Notes: a model not told the origin generated them from the letters alone. Shown: positions 15,569 to 25,794, counted from the stretch's first letter. The stretch is DNA of 64,000 nt from an uncultured Oleiphilaceae bacterium (GCA_913060665.1 CAJXUY010000002.1:248001-312000), one strand, 5' to 3'. Program-made: numbers and translations.

Positions 15569-16192
15569 TTACCCCCTAAATGGCTCAGGATCGCCCTTGC
15601 CTTCACGAACGACGACTGGAACATCATCGATCATGTTCACGACCGTCGTAGGCTCAAAACCACAGAAGCCACCATCAATCACTAGATCCAACTCATGCTC
15701 CAACATACTTCTGATCTCGTATGGGTCAGTCATCGGAGTATCATCACCCGGAAGTATCAATGTCGTACTCATCAACGGCTCATTGAGCTCTTCCAGTAAT
15801 GCCAATGCGATGTTGTTTTCAGGCACTCTCATCCCGATTTCACGCCTTTTGGGGTGCATTAGTCGCCTAGGAACCTCAGCGCTGGCAGGCAAGATGAAGG
15901 TATACGCTCCTGGCGTATTATTTTTGAGCAGGCGATAGCTACTATTATTCACCTTTGCATAAACCCCCAACTCCGATAAGTCACGGCACACCAAGGTAAA
16001 ATTATGTTTGTCGCTCAGACGACGAATACGCTTAATTTTATCAACGGCGGTTTTATCACCTATATGACACCCCAACGCATAAGCTGAATCAGTAGGGTAA
16101 GCGATAACCCCACCAGAGCGCACTATATCTACAGCCTGAATAACGAGTCGATGCTGTGGATTATCGGGGTGTATTTGGAAAAATTGACTCAT
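15569..16192 (-). CDS. yciO: YciO/TsaC/YrdC-family protein (threonylcarbamoyl-AMP synthase-like)
   Basis: 207 residues. The YrdC fold is shown by VRSGGVIAYPTDSAYALGCHIGD, IKRIRRLSDKHNFTLVCRDL, PGAYTFILPAS and GMRVPE. TsaC proper makes threonylcarbamoyl-AMP for tRNA t6A; YciO is the shorter paralogue whose activity is weak or unclear. The RRLSDKHN segment and the length fit YciO better than TsaC. Its ATG overlaps the bolA stop codon by four bases, so the pair forms an operon. Confidence 0.85.
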   Translation of the reverse strand: MSQFFQIHPDNPQHRLVIQAVDIVRSGGVIAYPTDSAYALGCHIGDKTAVDKIKRIRRLSDKHNFTLVCRDLSELGVYAKVNNSSYRLLKNNTPGAYTFILPASAEVPRRLMHPKRREIGMRVPENNIALALLEELNEPLMSTTLILPGDDTPMTDPYEIRSMLEHELDLVIDGGFCGFEPTTVVNMIDDVPVVVREGKGDPEPFRG

Positions 16193-16512
16193 AGGTTGTC
16201 TCCCTTAGACCCACCCATACAGTTTGGTGACGCAGGTGCACCTTCGGTTTTTGACTGCCATTCTTCTTCGTTATAAAGATGAAGAGCCAAAGCATGAACA
16301 CCATTTTTCATCGCATCATCCAATACCTTATATATTTGTTGATGTCTTGCGACTTTTCTCACCCCGTTAAAATCATTACTGATTAATATCACTTTAAAAT
16401 GAGTTTCAGAATTAGGCGGCACACTATGCATATGACTCTCATTCAGAACCTCTAAATGAATCACATCAAATGATGCTGCTAACGTGTCTTCTATCAGTTT
16501 TTGCACATGCAT
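16189..16512 (-). CDS. bolA: BolA-family protein
   Basis: 107 residues of the BolA fold: VIHLEVLNESHMHSVPPNSE and THFKVILISNDFNGVRKVARHQ, with the conserved histidines used with monothiol glutaredoxins to hold 2Fe-2S clusters, then ALALHLYNEEEW. The C-terminal tail is slightly longer than usual with one cysteine. It is translationally coupled to yciO and divergent from topB. Confidence 0.93.
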   Translation of the reverse strand: MHVQKLIEDTLAASFDVIHLEVLNESHMHSVPPNSETHFKVILISNDFNGVRKVARHQQIYKVLDDAMKNGVHALALHLYNEEEWQSKTEGAPASPNCMGGSKGDNL

Positions 16513-16640
16513 TAGTCAAAGCCTTGATATTAGGGTCAGAAAGTTAATATGAGAGAATTCTACTACCACTACCATCATTTAGCATTAGAAACTCTGGTAT
16601 AGTGCCTTTATAAGACTAACTTTGACGTAATTTCTATTAA

Positions 16641-18827
16641 ATGCAGCTAATCATAGCAGAAAAACCCAGCTTAGGCCGGGCTATAGCCCATGTGTTACCG
16701 CACCCTCACACAAACGAGCATGGCTATATTCAATGCGGCACAGATACCATCGTCACATGGTGTACAGGGCACTTACTCGTACCCTGCGGACCAGAAGCAT
16801 ACCAAACACAATATGCCAAGTGGGATCTTTTCAATCTTCCCATAGCGCCGCCTGACTGGAAGCTATCACCGCGCTCCGACACCATGAACCATTTAAGAGT
16901 AATAGGTTCACTGCTTGAGACAGCCCAAGAAGTCATACATGCCGGAGACCCTGACCGTGAAGGGCAACTTATGGTAGACGAGGTGCTTCATTATTTTAAC
17001 GTAGAGCTGCCTGTACAACGGGTACTCATCAATGATTTGACCCCGCACGCAATTGCAATCTCACTAGGCCAACTAAAGCCCAATACCGAATACAAACACT
17101 TATCACTATCCGCGCAATGCAGGCAACGAGCAGACTGGCTGTACGGCATTAACCTTACACGTGCTATCACGCTCATCGCTAGAAATAATGGCAAAGAAGG
17201 CATATTTTCTGTAGGGCGGGTACAAACTCCTGTATTAGGGCTGGTTGTTAAACGAGATCATGAGATAGCTCATTTTAAGTCAACCCGGTATTTCTCAATA
17301 GAAGCCAACTTTCACCGAATAGCCTGTGAAGCACCCCATGAGACCGAAATCAAAGCATCATGGCAAACACCTCCTTCAAGAGAAATGCATTGTGATGAAC
17401 AGGGGCGACTACTTAATCGAAAAATAGCTGAACGCGTCGTTAGATCAACTTCAACTAAAGAGACAACAGGGCGTGTTACCAAGGTAAGGGATAAAAAATC
17501 TCATGAGCCACCGCCATTACCATTTTCATTATCTACATTACAAATAGAAGCGGCCAAACGCTTCGGATATAGCCCTCAGTTCGTATTAGATGGCTGCCAG
17601 ATACTCTTTGATAAGCACAAACTAATCACCTACCCTAAATCGGACTGCCGATACATACCTGAAGCCCTGTTTGATCATCGTACAAACTTACTCAACTCCC
17701 TTATTCTCAATGCCCCGCAATTCGCCGACGCGATTCACGCTTGCGACCTATCCAGTAAGTCTCTCGCCTGGAACGATCAAAAAATAGGGCCACACCATGC
17801 CATTATCCCAACCGAGCAACAGCTAGAGACTACAACTCTACGAGAAAGAGAACAAAACCTATATCAACTTATCTGTCATCGCTATATAGCCCAGTTTTAC
17901 CCAGACTTTATCACTGACGAATCCATTATAGAGTTATCCATCGGTCACGAATTATTCAAAGGGAAAGACGTTCGCATTACTCAACAAGGCTGGAAAATTC
18001 TTCATCCGTTAGATCAAGGTAGCAAATCAACCAACCATCCAAACACTATAAAAGAAGGCGACCAGGTCAGCTTTAGCAATGTAAAGATCGTCGCTCATGA
18101 AACGGTCCCTCCAAAACACTTTGACGATTCGACTCTTTTATCGGCTATGGCTAGTATCGTACATTTCGTCGAAGACCCACATATCAAAAAAACCTTAAGA
18201 GATTCAGATGGCTTAGGGACAGAAGCGACACGCGCATCTATTATTGAGGCACTCTACCGCCGAGACTATATTATAAAAAACGGTCAACATATTCTTTCGA
18301 CCCCAAAAGGAGTGGACCTAATACGCCACCTTCCTCCAAGCTGTATAACGCCGGATATGACCGCGGTTTGGGAGGCGTCCCTCGACACCATCAGCTCAGG
18401 GAGCACCAAACCAAAAGATTTTATAACACGCATAACAGACGAAATAAGCCACCTTGTCGCGTCGATATCCGGCATTCCAATAAAAAAACCCAACCTTTCT
18501 GGCCAAAGCATCACGCAGCCTCCGTCCTGCCCAAAATGCCAATCGGACATGCTGGAACGAACAGGGAGGTATGGAAAGTTCTGGGCCTGTAGCCAATTTC
18601 CTACTTGCAAAGCCTCACTCCCTTGGCGGTTGAACACCACCAAAAAGGCCAAAGCCGTAAAAACTGGTGACTCTCCCCCCATCCCCTGCCCTAACTGTCA
18701 TGCTCCCCTCATTCGCCGCAGTGGCAAAAGGGGTGATTTTTGGGGTTGCAGTAACTACCCATCATGCCGAAAAACATACCAGGACATTGATGGGAGGCCG
18801 CATATTCCCATTAACCCAAGGCCCTAA
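16641..18827 (+). CDS. topB: DNA topoisomerase III
   Basis: 728 residues, type IA topoisomerase. The Toprim domain starts IIAEKPSLGRAI and has the acidic motif AGDPDREGQL. FSVGRVQTPVLGLVV is the family signature, and the catalytic tyrosine is in LITYPKSDCRY (about Y331). Two zinc-finger-like topoisomerase C4 modules close the protein (CPKCQSDM...C and CPNCHAPL...CSNYPSC), a longer tail than in E. coli TopB. It decatenates DNA and removes negative supercoils. It stands alone and is divergent from bolA. Confidence 0.95.
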   Translation: MQLIIAEKPSLGRAIAHVLPHPHTNEHGYIQCGTDTIVTWCTGHLLVPCGPEAYQTQYAKWDLFNLPIAPPDWKLSPRSDTMNHLRVIGSLLETAQEVIHAGDPDREGQLMVDEVLHYFNVELPVQRVLINDLTPHAIAISLGQLKPNTEYKHLSLSAQCRQRADWLYGINLTRAITLIARNNGKEGIFSVGRVQTPVLGLVVKRDHEIAHFKSTRYFSIEANFHRIACEAPHETEIKASWQTPPSREMHCDEQGRLLNRKIAERVVRSTSTKETTGRVTKVRDKKSHEPPPLPFSLSTLQIEAAKRFGYSPQFVLDGCQILFDKHKLITYPKSDCRYIPEALFDHRTNLLNSLILNAPQFADAIHACDLSSKSLAWNDQKIGPHHAIIPTEQQLETTTLREREQNLYQLICHRYIAQFYPDFITDESIIELSIGHELFKGKDVRITQQGWKILHPLDQGSKSTNHPNTIKEGDQVSFSNVKIVAHETVPPKHFDDSTLLSAMASIVHFVEDPHIKKTLRDSDGLGTEATRASIIEALYRRDYIIKNGQHILSTPKGVDLIRHLPPSCITPDMTAVWEASLDTISSGSTKPKDFITRITDEISHLVASISGIPIKKPNLSGQSITQPPSCPKCQSDMLERTGRYGKFWACSQFPTCKASLPWRLNTTKKAKAVKTGDSPPIPCPNCHAPLIRRSGKRGDFWGCSNYPSCRKTYQDIDGRPHIPINPRP

Positions 18828-19033
18828 AATAAATATGTGATGTTTAATATTTTCAACCTACTCGCTTGCAACATTTAAACAACTTACGTAACGAACTAGA
18901 ACAACTTAAATAATGACGCCAGTCGTTTTCTCTGGCAGAATCAGTCATTAATAGCAGAAATATAATAATAGCAATGCCGCGTGAAAAACCGCAGCCTATT
19001 CAATCAGCCATTGGTGGCACCAGGGGACGTACG

Positions 19034-19726
19034 ATGAAAATTGGACTACTTGAAGACGAAGTAGAACAAGCACGAAATTTGAGTGATGCATTAATAGAAA
19101 AAGGGCATTCCTGTGAATTTTTCCACAGCGGGCAATCGTTTCTATACGCTGTGACTCACCATAGTTACGACCTCCTTATTATGGATTGGCAACTACCTGA
19201 TATGGAGGGAACTGAAGCCCTAAAAGATGTGCGAAAAGAGCTGAACTGGAAAATTCCAGTGATATTTCTCACCCAACGAGACAGCGAAGAAGATATTATT
19301 ACCGCCCTCGAGGCAGGCGCAGACGACTACTTGGTGAAGCCCGCCCGCATTGGAGAACTAGTTGCAAGAATAAGCGCACTATCTCGTAGAACATCTAATG
19401 ACGAAGAAGGGAAAAGTGAGCTGTTTTCACTAGGGCCATTTGACGTAGATATGCATGCACGAACGATTCAGTGTAACAATGAAAATGTCCCGATGACGGA
19501 CAAGGATTTTGACCTAGCGGTATTCATGTTTCAAAACCTAGGGCGATTACTCTCAAGAAATTACTTGCTGGAGCGCGTATGGGGGGTGTCTAGCGACCTA
19601 AATACTCGCACCGTCGACACACATGTTAGTCGCTTAAGACGCAAGCTAGGCATTAAACCAGAAAATGGATTTCGTATAAAAACAATTTATCAACATGGCT
19701 ACCGCCTCGAGACCGTCACGCCTTGA
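19034..19726 (+). CDS. OmpR-family response regulator
   Basis: 230 residues from the ATG at 19034, preceded by AGGGGACG; the upstream in-frame ATG at 18974 lacks a good site. Receiver domain residues 1-115 with acidic pocket LLEDE, phospho-acceptor D51 in IMDWQLPDM, and the lysine in DDYLVKPARIGE. A winged-helix output domain follows (TMDKDFDL-like region, LSRNYLLERVWG, VDTHVSRLRRKLG). It lies ahead of a LysM-FecR gene and a CHASE2 kinase and is the probable partner of that kinase. Targets are unknown. Confidence 0.9.
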   Translation: MKIGLLEDEVEQARNLSDALIEKGHSCEFFHSGQSFLYAVTHHSYDLLIMDWQLPDMEGTEALKDVRKELNWKIPVIFLTQRDSEEDIITALEAGADDYLVKPARIGELVARISALSRRTSNDEEGKSELFSLGPFDVDMHARTIQCNNENVPMTDKDFDLAVFMFQNLGRLLSRNYLLERVWGVSSDLNTRTVDTHVSRLRRKLGIKPENGFRIKTIYQHGYRLETVTP

Positions 19727-19829
19727 CAGGCTGAGAGGGCGCCATAAACAGCAAAATAGTTGCAGTACTTATAAATACGGTTGCAGTACCTATAGGGATA
19801 TCACATCTGCAGTTTAAACATGCTATCCA

Positions 19830-21482
19830 ATGGTGCGAGGAGCATTAGAGGGCTTAAAGCGCTCTAATCTTGTTATGAATTTATTACGATGCTCAAAATG
19901 GTCTTTTTTATTTGCGCTACTGAGTCTGCTCATAGGGCACACCCACGCCCAAACACAAGGCGCTGGAGCTCAATCGGCAATGATAGAGTGGCACTATACT
20001 ATCAGGCCTAAAGATAATGTCTGGGCATTAGGTGAGACGTTTCTCAACAGCACTCAAAGCTGGGAAGATATTATTCGCCATAACAAAATAAGCGATCCTA
20101 AAAATTTGTCCGCTGGTACAGTTTTAAAAATCCCCGTTAACTGGCTTAAACATCAACCCGAGCCCGCTGTAGCAGCCTCTGTTTCAGGTAATACAATGGT
20201 GAGACGGCACTTGGATAGCCATTTTTCACACCTGTCAAAAAATAGCGAACTTCATGTGGGTGACGAAATAACCACCTACGACGGCTCTGTTTTGATCCGT
20301 TTTGCGGATAGTTCAATTCTCAGGCTTGCACCAAACTCTCACCTTGTCTTCAACCGCCTAACCCGATATGGAAAAACCGGAATGGCTGATACTCGACTAA
20401 GGCTTCAAAAAGGAAGGCTTTCTACCCACGTGACACCTTTAAATGGTGGTGGTTCACGATATGAAATTAACACTCCTTCAGCCGTGGCTGCAGTCAGAGG
20501 CACCGGATTTCGATTATTGGTGGACGATAACCGCTCACAGTTAGAAGTCACAGAGGGAAGCGTGCTCTTTAGTGACAACTCGCGCTCACTAACGGTCAAC
20601 ATGGGGCAAGGAACCACTTTACAGTCGAACTCTGGTCGACCGCCCATCATCGACCTACCGAAAGCGCTTGCACCTAAGTCAGTTGTGTCAAATACACAGC
20701 AGCTTCCAGTAACCTTCAGCTGGATTGAACAACCCGATATCACTACCTACTACTACCAACTGTTTAAAAACTCCGATCAAGGCGAACTGCTAGATACTAG
20801 CTTCCTACCTTCACCAGAAGTAACATTAAATCATCTGACGAATGGCACCTATCTTATTGCAATGCGCGCCGTCGATAAGCAAGGCTTTAACGGACTCGAC
20901 CATCAAGTAAGCGTGGTCATCGGCATGATAGCGAAATCTGCTACCTTGCTAAGCCCAATCAACGATTTATTACTTGATAATGATATGCCGGAGTTTACAT
21001 GGCAATACAATAGCAAGAATGAGCTGTCACAGCTTGAAATTGCCAAAGACTTTGAGTTTACAGAAAATATTAGTACCTCAGAGTTTGCGCCTGACAACAC
21101 CGCGATTCCAAGCAATGAACTATTACCTGGCGAGTACTATTGGAGAGTAAAAACATTAGCCGGCGGAAGCAGTGTTGCTTATAGCGATGTTAGGCGCTTG
21201 AAAATAAGAGGAATGCTCCCTCCCACCCAAATCATTAGCGTAAGCTACATCGACAACAGGGCAAAAATATTCTGGAACAGTGTATCCCAAGCTGATCATT
21301 ATGTATTGCAACTGGCAGAAGACTTAGAGTTTAAGAAAATTCTTTATGAAGATACGGTAGAAAAATCAAATGCTAGTATTAAGCTAACTAAGAATAAGCG
21401 ATATTTTGCACGCGTAAAAGGTGTGGGAAGTGAGCTATTCAAATCAGAATTTAGCACCGGAAAAGAACTAATAATAAAATAA
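19830..21482 (+). CDS. Secreted LysM-FecR domain protein with C-terminal fibronectin-like repeats
   Basis: About 550 residues (an in-frame ATG at 19875 may be the real start). A signal peptide (WSFLFALLSLLIGHTHAQ) leads into a LysM domain at about 54-99 (WHYTIRPKDNVWALGETFLN ... AGTVLKIPV). A FecR domain spans about 130-255 (LHVGDEITTYDGSVLIRFAD, INTPSAVAAVRGTGFRLLV, TVNMGQGTTL). The C-terminal 270 residues are two or three beta-sandwich repeats with YYYQLFKN, YYWRVKTLAG and YFARVKGVG motifs. The LysM would bind peptidoglycan and FecR could sense or relay. It lies 22-37 bases before the CHASE2 kinase gene, so it probably acts in the same signalling pathway. Confidence 0.85.
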   Translation: MVRGALEGLKRSNLVMNLLRCSKWSFLFALLSLLIGHTHAQTQGAGAQSAMIEWHYTIRPKDNVWALGETFLNSTQSWEDIIRHNKISDPKNLSAGTVLKIPVNWLKHQPEPAVAASVSGNTMVRRHLDSHFSHLSKNSELHVGDEITTYDGSVLIRFADSSILRLAPNSHLVFNRLTRYGKTGMADTRLRLQKGRLSTHVTPLNGGGSRYEINTPSAVAAVRGTGFRLLVDDNRSQLEVTEGSVLFSDNSRSLTVNMGQGTTLQSNSGRPPIIDLPKALAPKSVVSNTQQLPVTFSWIEQPDITTYYYQLFKNSDQGELLDTSFLPSPEVTLNHLTNGTYLIAMRAVDKQGFNGLDHQVSVVIGMIAKSATLLSPINDLLLDNDMPEFTWQYNSKNELSQLEIAKDFEFTENISTSEFAPDNTAIPSNELLPGEYYWRVKTLAGGSSVAYSDVRRLKIRGMLPPTQIISVSYIDNRAKIFWNSVSQADHYVLQLAEDLEFKKILYEDTVEKSNASIKLTKNKRYFARVKGVGSELFKSEFSTGKELIIK

Positions 21483-21518
21483 ACAAGGCGCTTTCTGGCC
21501 ATAGTGGACTCGGCTTTA

Positions 21519-24161
21519 ATGACTAGGGATAACACTCTTAACTTTCGCTCCTTCGAGCAGTATGTACTAGCCCTGACGCTTGTGGCACTCAGTGGTGTAC
21601 TGATCTACACGCAACTCCCTGAACGCCTTAATCTCATTGTTTATGACTTTGCCATTCGCTTGTCTCCACAAAGTGTTGAACCGAATACAGTCATTATCGC
21701 CGTAGATGAAAAGAGTCTTGATGCACTAGGCCAATGGCCATGGAGACGCTCTACTCACTCGAAACTTATTGATCAACTTTCAGCAGCTCATTCAAAAGCA
21801 GTCGCATTCGATATTATTTTTGCCGAACCGGATCTGAATCACCCAGAAGATGACGCTGCGTTTGCTCATGCCATCAAGCAGAACACTAACGTATTTCTTC
21901 CGTTACACATACACCCAAGAAGCTATGAGACCACGTTATCAGAAGTCATCCCTATTCCAGAGCTCACTGCGGCTGCAAAAAACCTAGGACACATACATGT
22001 TGAACTAGGCATTGACGGGATTGCCAGAGGCTTTTATTTAAAAGAAGGCTTGGGAGAACCTTATTGGCCCAGCATGTCCTTGGCATTAGCAGAGTACACC
22101 CACCCAAACATTGCCTTAGACCTGATGAACACCGATAGTAACGAAGAAAACGTGGCCGCCTTTGTTAATGTTCGCGAAGGCTATACCATGATACCGTTCG
22201 CTGGGGTCGCTGGCACATTTCCTACTCTTTCCTACATAGACGTATTAAATGGCGATATATCCCCCTCGCAATTGCAAGACAAAGTCGTACTGATTGGTGC
22301 GACCGCAGCTGGACTAAGTGACGTATTGCCGACCCCTGTATCAGGTCTCGCATCCCCTATGCCTGGCGTTGAAATTCATGCTAATGCCTATTCAGCACTG
22401 GTTCAACAAGCCACGATACAGCCTCTACAGCAGCGATGGATTTACCTTCTAACATTTGCATTTGTTCTAATTCCCGTTCTGGTTCTACCTCGACTCTCAC
22501 CCGAACAAGCGCTTCCCGCAACACTACTACTAATCACCGGGGTTTTTCTGTTTAGCTTAGTTGTCCTGTTTGCTGACCGGCACTGGTACCCGCCTGCATC
22601 CGCCATTATTGGCTTAATAACCGCCTACCCGCTTTGGAGTTGGCAACGATTATCACAGCTCAATAAATTTTTAAATAACGAACTGGAAAGGCTTCACCAC
22701 GAACCCGCATTGACCGTTCGAAATCTTGCACAAAGACCTGTCAAGCAATTGATGTCGGGCTTGATCGCAATGCTTAAACCAGATGCATATGTGCTATTGA
22801 GTGACTATCAAACCAGTGAAGATCTTGACGCGACGAAACTAACTCCCCCTAAAAAGCTAACCCCCTCTCATTGGTTTCATACTGAGAATACGAGCTGGAT
22901 AAAATTTAATCGAGGCGGCATTACTTATAAAATGGGACTTTACTGGGAGTCCACGCAAGAAATTGACAAAAAAAGAGCATTTCTACATCGATTAAAAATC
23001 AATGATGTTGCACGAAATCACGCTAACTCTTTTAAACGCTATGAGAAAATCGCTTCTCGAATTGCTCAAGTCAGATTGGCCATTGACTCGATGGGTGATA
23101 TGAGGCGTTTTATTTCTGATGGGTTTGAGAATATGCCTGATGGCGTTATTGTAACGGACTCTCTTGGCATAGTACTTTTTATAAATAGCCATATTGAACA
23201 GTGGCTTAAACTTCCAAAACAGTCTATCGAAGGTCAACCTATCTTAAACGTCCTTAAGCTATCTCACTCAGCTACTCATTCTAATAACCCCCATGATCAG
23301 CATCAACGTGAACCAGATTGGGAATCTATTATTCAAAAAGTACTGGTTAGTGGAGACTCCAGCATTGCTGAATCAGTATTAGGGGAGAGAGATCTGATGT
23401 TTCACTTTGTGCCATCATTTGCTTCAACACCTGGAGATGCAGGCATGATCATTAATTTGTCTGATGTCACCTCAATCAAGCAACAACAGCGAGAGCGAAA
23501 TGAGTTGGTTAGTTTTCTCTCCCATGATGTAAGATCTCCACTGGTATCCCAACTGGCCATGCTTGATGGGTTGAAAAGCGGAAGAATAAACCCTGATAAT
23601 GAAACATTCGATAAAATAGCCCACCACGCTCACCGAAGCCTGCATCTTGCAGAGCAATTTCTGCAAATAAATCGCGCCGAACAAGTCAATGATACACAGT
23701 TTTACGAATGTGATTTACTCACGATCGTTGAAAATAGTGTTGATAGTATTGCCCAGCAAGCTACAAGGAAGCATATTGATATCGCCATTGATGACACAGA
23801 AGAACTATGGATAAACGGCAATGCAGAATTAATAGAGCGGGTGATCATTAACTTATTGTCCAACTCAGTCAAATATAGTGATACCAATACATCTATCACA
23901 CTCTCACTTAAAGAATATGAGAATAGCGCAATGCTGTCTATTGAGGACCATGGTTACGGCATTGCACAAGATGAGTTGCCCTATATATTTGATCGATTTA
24001 GGCGCCAAAAGGCATCTGAAAGTAGCGGGCCAAAAGGCGCAGGGCTTGGGTTGAATTTTGTCAGTGTAGTAATCGAAAAACATCATGGCACCATCGATGT
24101 AGAAAGCCAGCTAGGAAAAGGCACAACATTTACTATTAAACTCCCAGTTGATAATGGGTAA
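21519..24161 (+). CDS. CHASE2-domain sensor histidine kinase with PAS domain
   Basis: About 880 residues (the ATG at 21519 or the GTG at 21504). One N-terminal membrane helix (LALTLVALSGVLIYTQL), a periplasmic CHASE2 domain (VIIAVDEKSLDALGQWPWRR, KVVLIGATAAGLSD, GVEIHANAYSALV), then three helices around residues 310-390. A PAS-like domain (NMPDGVIVTDSLGIVLFINS) precedes HisKA, whose phospho-histidine is in FLSHDVRSPL (about H670). The ATPase has NLLSNSVKY, EDHGYGI and GAGLGLNFV boxes. With the response regulator and the FecR protein it forms a compact three-gene signalling unit. The ligand is unknown. Confidence 0.9.
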   Translation: MTRDNTLNFRSFEQYVLALTLVALSGVLIYTQLPERLNLIVYDFAIRLSPQSVEPNTVIIAVDEKSLDALGQWPWRRSTHSKLIDQLSAAHSKAVAFDIIFAEPDLNHPEDDAAFAHAIKQNTNVFLPLHIHPRSYETTLSEVIPIPELTAAAKNLGHIHVELGIDGIARGFYLKEGLGEPYWPSMSLALAEYTHPNIALDLMNTDSNEENVAAFVNVREGYTMIPFAGVAGTFPTLSYIDVLNGDISPSQLQDKVVLIGATAAGLSDVLPTPVSGLASPMPGVEIHANAYSALVQQATIQPLQQRWIYLLTFAFVLIPVLVLPRLSPEQALPATLLLITGVFLFSLVVLFADRHWYPPASAIIGLITAYPLWSWQRLSQLNKFLNNELERLHHEPALTVRNLAQRPVKQLMSGLIAMLKPDAYVLLSDYQTSEDLDATKLTPPKKLTPSHWFHTENTSWIKFNRGGITYKMGLYWESTQEIDKKRAFLHRLKINDVARNHANSFKRYEKIASRIAQVRLAIDSMGDMRRFISDGFENMPDGVIVTDSLGIVLFINSHIEQWLKLPKQSIEGQPILNVLKLSHSATHSNNPHDQHQREPDWESIIQKVLVSGDSSIAESVLGERDLMFHFVPSFASTPGDAGMIINLSDVTSIKQQQRERNELVSFLSHDVRSPLVSQLAMLDGLKSGRINPDNETFDKIAHHAHRSLHLAEQFLQINRAEQVNDTQFYECDLLTIVENSVDSIAQQATRKHIDIAIDDTEELWINGNAELIERVIINLLSNSVKYSDTNTSITLSLKEYENSAMLSIEDHGYGIAQDELPYIFDRFRRQKASESSGPKGAGLGLNFVSVVIEKHHGTIDVESQLGKGTTFTIKLPVDNG

Positions 24162-24365
24162 AAGCCCTTTTCACCCATTATGGTAAACTTAAAGGCAGTA
24201 GCGGCAATATAGAGACTGAGCCCGAAGCCCATTATCAAGTTAGAAAACACTCATAATCCAGCGTATCATCCTAAAACGCGAACCAGTGGTTACCCTAAAG
24301 GCTGAAATTTCACGCAATAATCGCTACACTGCACAAAATATTAAATTCACCCTACATATAACTAA

Positions 24366-25379
24366 ATGAGTCTGAAAGATATGTCCAAATACCACGTATA
24401 CGGCATCGGCAACGCCTTGGTTGATAAAGAATTTGAAGTTGAAGATGACTTCTTGAAGTCATCTAGTATTGAAAAAGGGTTAATGACACTCGTTGAACAA
24501 GATCGTCTGGTAGAAATACTGGAAAATCTTAAGTCGACCTACGGACTTAAAAAGCGCGCCAGTGGGGGCTCTGCAGCCAACACCATTATTGCCGTCAGCT
24601 ACTTCGGGGGTAGTACCTACTATTCTTGTAATGTCGCGAATGATGAAACAGGCGACTTTTACGTGAACGACCTTAAAGCGGCGGGCGTTGATACTAATTT
24701 AGGGGATGACCGCGAAGAAGGCATCACCGGAAAGTGCCTCGTCATGGTCACCCCTGACGCCGAGCGCACAATGAATACTTACCTTGGAATCACGGCTGAC
24801 CTATCTTCAAAACATCTAGATGAAGAGGCGATAAAGGCATCAGAGTACCTATACATTGAAGGCTACCTAGTATCTTCCGAGAGCGCACGACCGGCTGCAA
24901 TCGAAGCAAAAAGAATTGCTGAAGCCAATGGGGTAAAAACTGCCTTTACGTTTTCTGACCCAGCAATGGTTCAGTTCTTTAAAGATGGTTTGGTAGAAAT
25001 GATTGGTGATGGTGTTGACCTACTATTCTGTAATGAAGCAGAAGCACTTAATTACAGCGATACGGATAATGTTTCCGATGCTATTGAGCAACTAAAGAAA
25101 GTAGCGAAGCGTTTTGTTATTACGTTAGGCAGCAAAGGCGCCATTATCTTTGATGGAGAAAAACAGTTAAACGTTGCCCCCCATAATATCACTGCTGTTG
25201 ACTCTAACGGTGCGGGAGATATGTTTGCAGGGGCGTTTCTTTATGCCATCACCCATGGTTACAGCTACCAGCAAGCTGGAGATCTAGCGAGCCTTGCCTC
25301 TGCAGAAGTTGTCTCTAACTTCGGGCCACGCCTAGAATCAGCTAAACATGATCAAATTAAAGAAAAAGTACTCGGCTAA
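24366..25379 (+). CDS. Adenosine kinase, PfkB family
   Basis: About 337 residues (332 if the ATG at 24381 is used). It begins YHVYGIGNALVDKEFEV, has the substrate-loop motif ASGGSAANTI, and the PfkB signature AVDSNGAGDMFAGAFL carrying the catalytic aspartate. The sequence matches bacterial adenosine-kinase/ribokinase-like enzymes that phosphorylate adenosine or related nucleosides with ATP. It is a single-gene unit with its own terminator. A general sugar-kinase role cannot be excluded by sequence alone. Confidence 0.85.
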   Translation: MSLKDMSKYHVYGIGNALVDKEFEVEDDFLKSSSIEKGLMTLVEQDRLVEILENLKSTYGLKKRASGGSAANTIIAVSYFGGSTYYSCNVANDETGDFYVNDLKAAGVDTNLGDDREEGITGKCLVMVTPDAERTMNTYLGITADLSSKHLDEEAIKASEYLYIEGYLVSSESARPAAIEAKRIAEANGVKTAFTFSDPAMVQFFKDGLVEMIGDGVDLLFCNEAEALNYSDTDNVSDAIEQLKKVAKRFVITLGSKGAIIFDGEKQLNVAPHNITAVDSNGAGDMFAGAFLYAITHGYSYQQAGDLASLASAEVVSNFGPRLESAKHDQIKEKVLG

Positions 25380-25390
25380 AAACAGATGGT

Positions 25391-25415
25391 TGGCCCTCTC
25401 TACTAGAGGGGGGCC
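25391..25415. terminator. Terminator between convergent genes
   Basis: GC-rich inverted repeat GGCCCTCTC/GAGGGGGGCC with a short loop, twelve bases after the adenosine kinase stop and followed by TTTATATAT. It may serve both convergent genes. Confidence 0.75.
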
Positions 25416-25432
25416 TTTATATATCAGCCAGT

Positions 25433-25621
25433 CTAGGACTTGTTGCCTAACGTAATATGCTTAGGACCTGACAAACTTTCCTGTCCGCTTACCCCTGTAT
25501 TGATATGCTCAATCTGACCACCCGACTTTAGAAAAGCAGCAGTTTGCTCTTCAATCGATTGTGAGGTTTCTGTCGCAGCAGAAGCTTTCTTTTTTGTCGT
25601 TGTTTTGGGTTTGGCAGTCAT
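25433..25621 (-). CDS. Small lysine-rich protein with SutA-like FLxxGG motif
   Basis: About 62 residues from the ATG at 25621. A basic N-terminus (KPKTTTKKKASA) is followed by EEQTAAFLKSGGQIEHINTG, which resembles the (A)FLxxGGxIxxI core of SutA-like RNA-polymerase-binding proteins of pseudomonads (AMEEFLSRGGKVQEI in memory). No acidic N-terminal tail is present, so homology is not assured. Function unknown. Confidence 0.6.
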   Translation of the reverse strand: MTAKPKTTTKKKASAATETSQSIEEQTAAFLKSGGQIEHINTGVSGQESLSGPKHITLGNKS

Positions 25622-25794
25622 AATTAAAGTTCGATGTGGCAAATGAACGACCATTGTACATGAATCAGCCAGTATTATTCGGGAAGTTCTATAATTAAAT
25701 TACGTTTAATAAATACATTTCTGTTCATTTCGATTTAAACTACCCGCACCTAGCATCACTTACACCATAGATTAATAAAATAGAGATAGTCATT

